From positions 124,001 to 188,000 of the forward strand of contig QNQO01005802.1 of NCBI GenBank assembly GCA_003290165.1: a stretch of DNA of 64,000 nucleotides. The letters are read 5' to 3'. This DNA comes from Berberis thunbergii. Taxonomy: Eukaryota > Streptophyta > Magnoliopsida > Ranunculales > Berberidaceae. Below, one piece after another: positions 58,148 through 64,000 of this stretch. The notes under the pieces are model-generated. The model was not told the origin of the DNA. It searched no databases and worked only from the letters and a program-made list of their open reading frames with translations. Both the position numbers and the translations under genes were made by a program. Positions within the stretch are counted from its first letter, which is position 1; each line of letters opens with the position of its first letter.

Positions 58148-58355
58148 CAACCCATTAGATGCATCTTTCTGGACGTTTGAACACCATACTTCTATTTTTT
58201 TTTTTTCCTAGATGTAAAGTTTAGAAGTATGGTGTTAGGATACATCTAGTGGGTTGGGCGAAATAGATGGGATTGGGATAATATTTCGCCCATACTAATT
58301 TTCTCCCAACCCACAGATGTATCCCAAAAAAATTAGTATGGTGTTTTGGTAGAAG
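58148..58355. repeat. Nested foldback sequence
   Basis: AACACCATACTTCTA (58180) is the reverse complement of TAGAAGTATGGTGTT (58222). Outside that, GGATACATCTAGTGGGTTGG followed by GCGAAAT pairs with ATTTCGCC...CCCAACCCACAGATGTATCC, and a third ATTAGTATGGTGTT copy follows. The two hairpins lie side by side. Probably a MITE-like remnant. Confidence 0.6.
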
Positions 58356-58939
58356 ACTATTTGGATAGAGACTCTCGTATTTACTTTTTACAAGGATGTT
58401 ACACACGCACGCATATTCATTAATTTTAAAAAAATGTGTAATAGTATTTTTCATTTGTAAGGGTTTCTTTATAATTTATAGATGATTGAAGGGCTTCAAA
58501 TAAATTAAATTAGGGGCTTAGGTGTAATAATAATTATTGAGAAGATTTGGATTTGATTATAAATAATTTGAATTTGAGAGGGTAAAAGTGTAAAAAAAAT
58601 GTAATAGTATTTTTTCAATTAAAAGACACAAATACCCTTAAACTATTCATTGGTCTTTAGAGGATGACAAAATTGAAAAGTAAAATTAAAGTTAAAGTAT
58701 ACATTTTACTATTCATTCGAGAAAGAAGAGTTATACCAGTAGAGATATAATATGGACATGAGATGATTCTCATTTATTTTTTTTAGTTATTATAATTTAG
58801 GCCATAGAACTTTCCTTTATACCTTTGGAAAAAACAAGCGTTTGAATAGGGTTTACATTCCTTGGAACAAGATGCTAAAAGGTTGATTTGCATTTATTAA
58901 AGGATGACTCTATAGTGGGTCTGTTTATGAAGTATAAAA

Positions 58940-60134
58940 TCTATCTTACAATTCAAAAAGGTTTTTTGTCCTACGTGGCAAAGTTATATTTGTGACAGAA
59001 CTTAAGTGAAAATTTCAAACCCCCATGTTTTCCTCACTCTCTCCACACCTCCTCACAAGCATGTCTTTTCTCCTCTCTTCCTCTGCGATTCCAATTCTCT
59101 AGCCCGCCACAACCCAACTTCCCCACCACCAAAAGCGAGAAGAAGGGTCAACAAAACCTCTACAACTACCCTATCCCACCACCAATTCTCGAAGCAGAGA
59201 AGAAGAAGGACGAAAGAAGGAGAGGGCGAAGGAATAAAAAGAAGAAGAGGAGATCTAAACCTGTTCTTCTTCTCCCTTCCCAATTATTGAAAGTGTAGGG
59301 TTTGTATCTCAACATGTTCTTCTTCTCAACTCTCATTCTTTTCTAGGGTTTTTTTTTTATTGATCTTTGAATCTTGGGTTTCGATCTAGAGATGAGAGGA
59401 CTGCTCACCAAGCTCGCTTCCAAGTCCCTCTTCGTGGCGGGTTGCTTCCAGGTACCTCACATTCCTCTCTTCTCTTCAGATCGATTTTGTTTTCAGTCTT
59501 ATAACTCTGAAAAGATTGTTTCTTTCATGATGATGATGATGAGCAGGGGGGCGGATTTGATGGGGAAGTACGGAATCAATGCTCCAAAGGGTGTCGCGGT
59601 TGGATATGTGGAGGAGGTTCGAAAGGCGATTCAGGATGTTTTCCTCGAGGAAAATGAGGTGAGATCACTGTTTCTATCTCTTCCTTCAAGTAGTAAAGTT
59701 GAATTTTTTTTTTTTTTTTTTAATGTGTGAGTGATTTGCAATGCAGTTGGTGGTTAAGAGTCAAATTCTTGCTGGTGGAAGAGGTTTGGGGACCTTCAAG
59801 AGTGGGTTCAAAGGTGGAGTGCACATTGTTAAGACTAATGAAGTTGAAGATATAGCTGGTAATCAATTACTTATTGTGTTTATGAATGAATTTCAAAGTA
59901 ATTGTTTTATGATGATTTTATGATTTTGTTTGAAAACTGTATTTTTTAAAAGCATGTTGATATTGTCTTAGTTAGTGTTCATATGACCAAGAAGTTGTTT
60001 ATAATTTCCAAATATGTTGTTGTAACACCACTACTTGTTCAATGACAATAAAAATTTATGCAACTAAAATTCAATTGAAAATTTTTATTTTAAAACCTTC
60101 TTTCGTTTGACAAGTTGCATTTTTTTGAAATTCG
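58940..60134 (+). mobile_element. Helitron 5' end with host-gene segment
   Basis: It begins TCTATCTTACAATTCAAAAA after an A, matching the start of the Helitron at 26268 (TCTATCTAACATTTCAGG). Shared sequence continues (GGTTTTTT, CTACGTGGCAA, CTTAAGT/GTTAAGT) and then the same succinyl-CoA ligase segment follows. No hairpin-CTAG 3' end is found before 64000, so the element is either truncated here, interrupted by the Gypsy sequence at about 60135, or continues outside the window. Confidence 0.6.
59392..59858 (+). pseudogene. Succinyl-CoA ligase (ADP-forming) beta subunit, 5' part
   Basis: The mitochondrial TCA-cycle enzyme. The ATG at 59392 starts MRGLLTKLASKSLFVAG, a presequence like that of plant homologues. 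The frame stays open to 59658 and includes RGADLMGKYGINAPKGVAVG and YVEEVRKAIQDVFLEENE, then a GT donor. The next exon (59747-59858) is [20 protein letters not shown] and [18 protein letters not shown], the beginning of the ATP-grasp domain; the splice keeps phase. The mature enzyme has about 400 residues; only about the first 110 are here. A CAG/GT inside the first exon after VAGCFQ suggests that an intron is being read through. Later exons are absent up to the window end, so it is a captured fragment or a gene interrupted by a large insertion. Confidence 0.75.
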
Positions 60135-60590
60135 CTTAACTTTCTTTCCTCTACCGAATCTCGGGACGAGATTCTTTTGAGTCGTATATATTGTAGCACC
60201 CCGTAATTTTTGTACTTACTGAATATTTTTATATTTTTGTGTGATTGTCTTCATTAAGTTATGAGTATAAGTATGAGCTATTTGTTTGTCTATGTGATGT
60301 GTAGTTTGTTTATTTAAAAATTAATTTCTTATCTACCTTCCTCTACCGAATCTCGGGACGAGATTCTTTTGAGTTGTATATATTGTAGCACCCCGTAATT
60401 TTTGTACTTACTGAAATTTTTATATATTTTTGTGTGATTGTCTTCATTAAGTTATGGGCATACGTATAAGATATTTGTTTGTCCATGTGATGTGTAGTTT
60501 GTTTATTTAAGAATTAATTTCCTACTTACCTTCCTCTACCGAATCTCGGGACGAGATTCTTTTGAGTTGTATATATTGTAATACCCGCCT
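60135..60590 (+). repeat. Tandem Gypsy pol-end/LTR-start junction, 2.3 copies
   Basis: CTACCGAATCTCGGGACGAG occurs at 60151, 60343 and 60536 (period 192-193 bp). GAATCTCGGGACGAGATTC is an odd palindrome that typically marks the end of the pol ORF in chromovirus-type Gypsy elements, just before the 3' LTR. In each copy it is followed by TTTTGAGT(C/T)GTATATAT and TGTAGCACCCCG, or TGTAATACCCGCC in the last, which looks like an LTR start. Confidence 0.75.
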
Positions 60591-63500
60591 AATTAAATAA
60601 ATATAAAAAATTTCTTTTGTAAACCCTAATGTTGATGGGTTGTTACTCAATTGTATTTGGGCTTAGTTGTGGGCTTTTATTAAACTAATAAGTAGGGTTT
60701 TTATTTTGTAAATGAGGGTGGGTGCATTCGAAAGTTCGGTGAGGGCGAATAGTCACCCACCTTATAAAGAGAATAACCCCATTTCTTTTTCTTTTTCTCT
60801 CCTTCTTTTCTCCTTCCTTTTCCCTTTTCCCTTCACGATTTTTTTTTCTCAATGGCGGCTGATGGTGAGACGAAACAGGCGAAAGGAGTCGTGAGGGAGA
60901 CAGAGATAGAGAGAGCGAAGTGACTCGTGTAAGCTTCGTGCATCATCTGTGTGGAAACACAAACACACAACTTTATTCCTTGTCTATCAAAATCAAGAAC
61001 TGGTTCCTTTCTAGTCTCTAAAACCATAATCAGAGGAAAAGCAAAGTGAAGTTGCACTTCCTTCCATTCTGGCTTAAGATCTATTAGTGAGTGTCTGTAT
61101 TAAACACTCCTCCACTCTTATTTTCCCATCATCCAATGCTTCCCATTCTCCTTCTCTTCCTCCTCCATGGCTCTCCACTTCCCTCGTCCCACGCCACCCT
61201 CAATTCAATCTATTTCTCTACCACTGTAACTCACTACCCACTTCAATATGATCTCATAGTTTCTCGTCTAGTTTGTTCTCCACAGCCACAATGTCAGCGT
61301 CGAAGAACCCCTCTTTCGCGTATTCGAGTAACAGTGGGACAAATCCTTACGGCGATAGAAAAAGAACAAAATCTTAGCTTTTTAAATGGGTGGGAATGTC
61401 TCGTAATCCCATGGACCTCCTAGAATTTTGACTAGAAAGCTGAATTTTGAAGATCAGTTGAGGGTGGTTCGGTCTGTTTGAATAGATGGAGTGGAGCCCA
61501 GTTGAAGGAATGGAAGGGGATGGACCCTAGGACCATGAGGAGTCCCTTTGCTTGGATTAAGGAGGTTGTCACAGCTTCCAAGTTTGATTTGATTTCCATG
61601 TCTGGGTCGACTCTGCTGTTTACTTAATCTTCTTAAGCATTGGTGAGTGAATCTGAATCCCTCCATTTTGATAAATGTTTTGTTTTTTGTATGTACCTTG
61701 AGTGCTTGTTAGAATTTCTCTGAGGAAAATGAAGTATGTTGTTAACAAAATATTTATTGTAGTGTGATTTAATAAAATGAACAATGCAATGTATATTTAA
61801 CTGGATTAGCAAGCCAAGAAATTGTTCCCAAATCCATGTTGCTGATCAGTGAGTAAATCAGACATTGTTTTCTTTTTAAAATTGATCATCAGATGGGGGG
61901 TGTTTACAATGAATGTGTTTGATCGGTTTCTTTGTGCATTTTAGTTTTCTTGAAATTTTAATGGATTCAATTAGTTAGGTGAGTTGCTTATGGTATTTGA
62001 TGGATTTGGATTTTGGTGTGCATTTCTGTTTTGGCATACCTATAAACTTTACTTGAGTGATGGGTTCAAATAGTTGAGTGTAGTAGTTTGGATTTTTCCT
62101 ATCTTGGACTTGCACAGAGAACCTCATTGTTGTGAAGCAATGCTTGACCATTTAAGCTCTGGGTTATGTTATGATGTAGGTCTGCCTTTAGGTAACACTA
62201 GCACCCATTTTGGCCAGTTGGTCAGCCGAACTACCAATAGTTTAGATGTTTTCTGCGTTGCGAGTCTCATTTGGGTATTGGGTGATCATGCCTTCAGTTT
62301 TATTTGCAAGGAAATGCCATGGCTGTCATTTGAACTAGATCAAAGAAAGAATTGGTGATCTGAGACACTAAATCCAAAATTAGAGGAATTAATATACCAG
62401 CTTGAACACTCTGACATAAAACACATGTATATCGGGAGATAATAGTAATAGATTAGCAGATAACAGTACCACCAGAATTTACTTTTTGAGTTTCTGCTAG
62501 TTAACTTGGCTTCAACTTGACATTGTAAGCAGTGTTGTACCCTTTTGGTAGCGCTCGTAAGCTCAACATTTCATTCTAGACAGCATCTGTTGCCTCTGTC
62601 ATTTTCTGCAACTTGTTAGAAGTGTTAGCTTATGGGATAATGTCTTGTCTGTATCAGTTTTATGTATGATTAAACCCTTATTTAGTTTAGGGCTAGAAGA
62701 AAATTTTCTAGTAATAGATATTGGCTGAAATTTAATTGAGCACTTGTTTTAGCTCGAGTATTCGTATTGTTATGCGAATTGGTATGCATATTGTTTTTCA
62801 TATGATGCAAAGAGATGAGATATGTGAACTGGCAATGTGTCAAATATTACTTGTTCCCCAAAAGAATGGTGGATACTGTGGTTGATTTATTTATGGTTGA
62901 CAAAGTGTCACCATAAAAGAGTTTTGAGTTTTAGTTTATTTTTTTATGCTCTTTTCCACAACTCCGAAAAAAAATGTGACAAGAAAAGAAATTTTTGTAT
63001 ACAGACTTGCTTGTATACGTGTGATATTATTATGGGTATGCAGACTTGCTTGCATATCGGTGCATCGTTCCATGTGAGTTCGGTTGTACGTGTAGATTTA
63101 GGAAGAATACTTGCCATGGATCGAACTTCGGGTGTGATGACATGTTCCTCGAGGTGGCACCCCACTTGGAACATGTACGCTCCGAGTGGTTTCGAAGGCA
63201 AGGGAGGCACACTTTGGTGAGGTGTGTTCGGCACAGGAGGAGAATGCGATTGTGGAAAAAGAAGCGAGATTCTGTGTTGTATGTGCATGATTACCTTAAA
63301 GGAAGAAACTAAATGTTCATTCAACTATTGAATGAGAACTACATGTCTTCCTAAAGGTAGAAAAATGTGTTTGTTTAATATTTCAATAATAGTCTAATAT
63401 GGGTATGAATTGTATTGTTGTTGCATTTATGAGGACTGATAACTCATAAATTTTAATTATTAGTAATAAATAATGCATATTTATTTATTATGATGATAAC

Positions 63501-63901
63501 ACCATTGCCTCATTGAGGAACTACCTGATGGTGTGGTTATTTATTGTTTGGTTTATTTTAATGTTGTCACGTGTGGATTTATTGAATTTTTTTGGATGAA
63601 GATTTCTCACACCAGCTTTATTGCTGACCCAAGTGAGCTTTTGCTTCTTGGGTACATTCCTTTTGGCATGTAGCTGAGTAGTCTTTCAGGTTTAGAGATT
63701 TTGAGCTGCGTACTGGAGTTTCGCTAGTGAGCTAGCAACGTCAGAGTCTCACCGGGTTAGATTTTTATTTGTTTCAGATGTTTAGTTCATGCTGCTATTT
63801 GTTTATATTATTATTGAATTTTCACGTCCCGAGTTTTGGGGGAAACGGAAATCCTACGTGAATTTTGGAATTTTCGTTTTCCTCGAAAATCGGGGCGTAC
63901 A
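60580..63901 (+). repeat. Possible long Gypsy LTR (3' or solo)
   Basis: It starts TGTAATACCCGCCTAATT after the pol-end palindrome and may end at GAAAATCGGGGCGTACA (about 63901). Paired ACGTCCCGAGTTTTGG and AAAATCGGGGCG near the end, and a TATAAAG box at about 60764, resemble long-LTR chromoviruses (Tekay/Del). No PBS follows, which fits a 3' or solo LTR. No second LTR is available for comparison. Open frames within it (61091-61423, 62074-62358, 63046-63312) show no family motif. Confidence 0.4.
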
Positions 63902-64000
63902 GCTGCCTTGCTATTGCATTTTCATTTCAAATGTGTCATTGTGCAATTTAATCATAATAGTTTACTTCTTGCTTTGATAAGATGTCATTCCAGGGTTGTG
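63902..64000. other. Window end, nothing recognised
   Basis: About 100 AT-rich bases. If the LTR reading is right, this is host sequence beyond the insertion, possibly still intron of the succinyl-CoA ligase fragment. Confidence 0.3.

Noticed and set aside
59392..59858. Intact succinyl-CoA ligase beta gene
   Set aside because: Only about a quarter of the protein is present, the first intron is apparently unspliced in frame, and the start resembles a Helitron. A real gene continuing past 64000 cannot be fully excluded.

Overview
This window looks like nuclear DNA of a flowering plant, most likely a eudicot. The non-coding DNA is AT-rich, the introns follow GT-AG, and the recognisable host sequences belong to plant families: WRKY group IId, brassinosteroid-signalling kinase, auxin response factor, beta-xylosidase, PLAC8, La protein 1, a poly(A)-polymerase-like nucleotidyltransferase and succinyl-CoA ligase beta. 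I found no gene I would call intact. Almost everything is a mobile element, a host-gene fragment carried or cut by one, or decayed spacer.

Layout. 0.9-1.25 kb: a small unrecognised plant-type gene broken by one frameshift. 4.2-8.06 kb, minus strand: a three-exon WRKY IId gene with indels in exons 1 and 3; its long second intron holds a terminal-inverted-repeat element and a TRIM-like LTR element. 9.3-19 kb: CACTA-type ends and subterminal repeats enclosing or adjoining pieces of at least six host genes. 19.0-20.4 kb: two Helitrons placed head to tail. 21.9-27.7 kb: a decayed Copia element without a recognisable gag, whose 3' LTR was split by a Helitron carrying a piece of a succinyl-CoA ligase gene. 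29-30 kb: a MULE-type MITE and a hAT-like element, then a LINE tail.

32.4-42.7 kb, minus strand: a Ty3/Gypsy element of Tat type with two 688-bp LTRs, gag and protease remnants, no reverse transcriptase that I can see, an array of eight ~128-bp tandem repeats, and a long decayed antisense coiled-coil ORF. A hAT-like element is inserted in it. 44-46.5 kb: a second copy of an unclassified repeat also present at 20.6-21.5 kb, split here by a hAT-like element and a dimeric tRNA-derived SINE with a 15-bp target duplication. 47.9-50.5 kb: a near-perfect 2.5-kb inverted repeat with a 9-bp target duplication, best read as a foldback Mutator-like element. 52-58 kb: LINE fragments, one split by a hAT-like element. 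58.9-64 kb: a second Helitron 5' end followed by a longer copy of the succinyl-CoA ligase fragment, a tandem repeat of a Gypsy pol/LTR junction, and a possible long Gypsy LTR.

How it fits together: these are nested insertions of different ages, and target duplications and empty paralogous sites let the order be read in several places. The most striking theme is repeated capture of host exons by CACTA elements and Helitrons. All assignments were made by eye from translated motifs and repeat structure; no database search was run.
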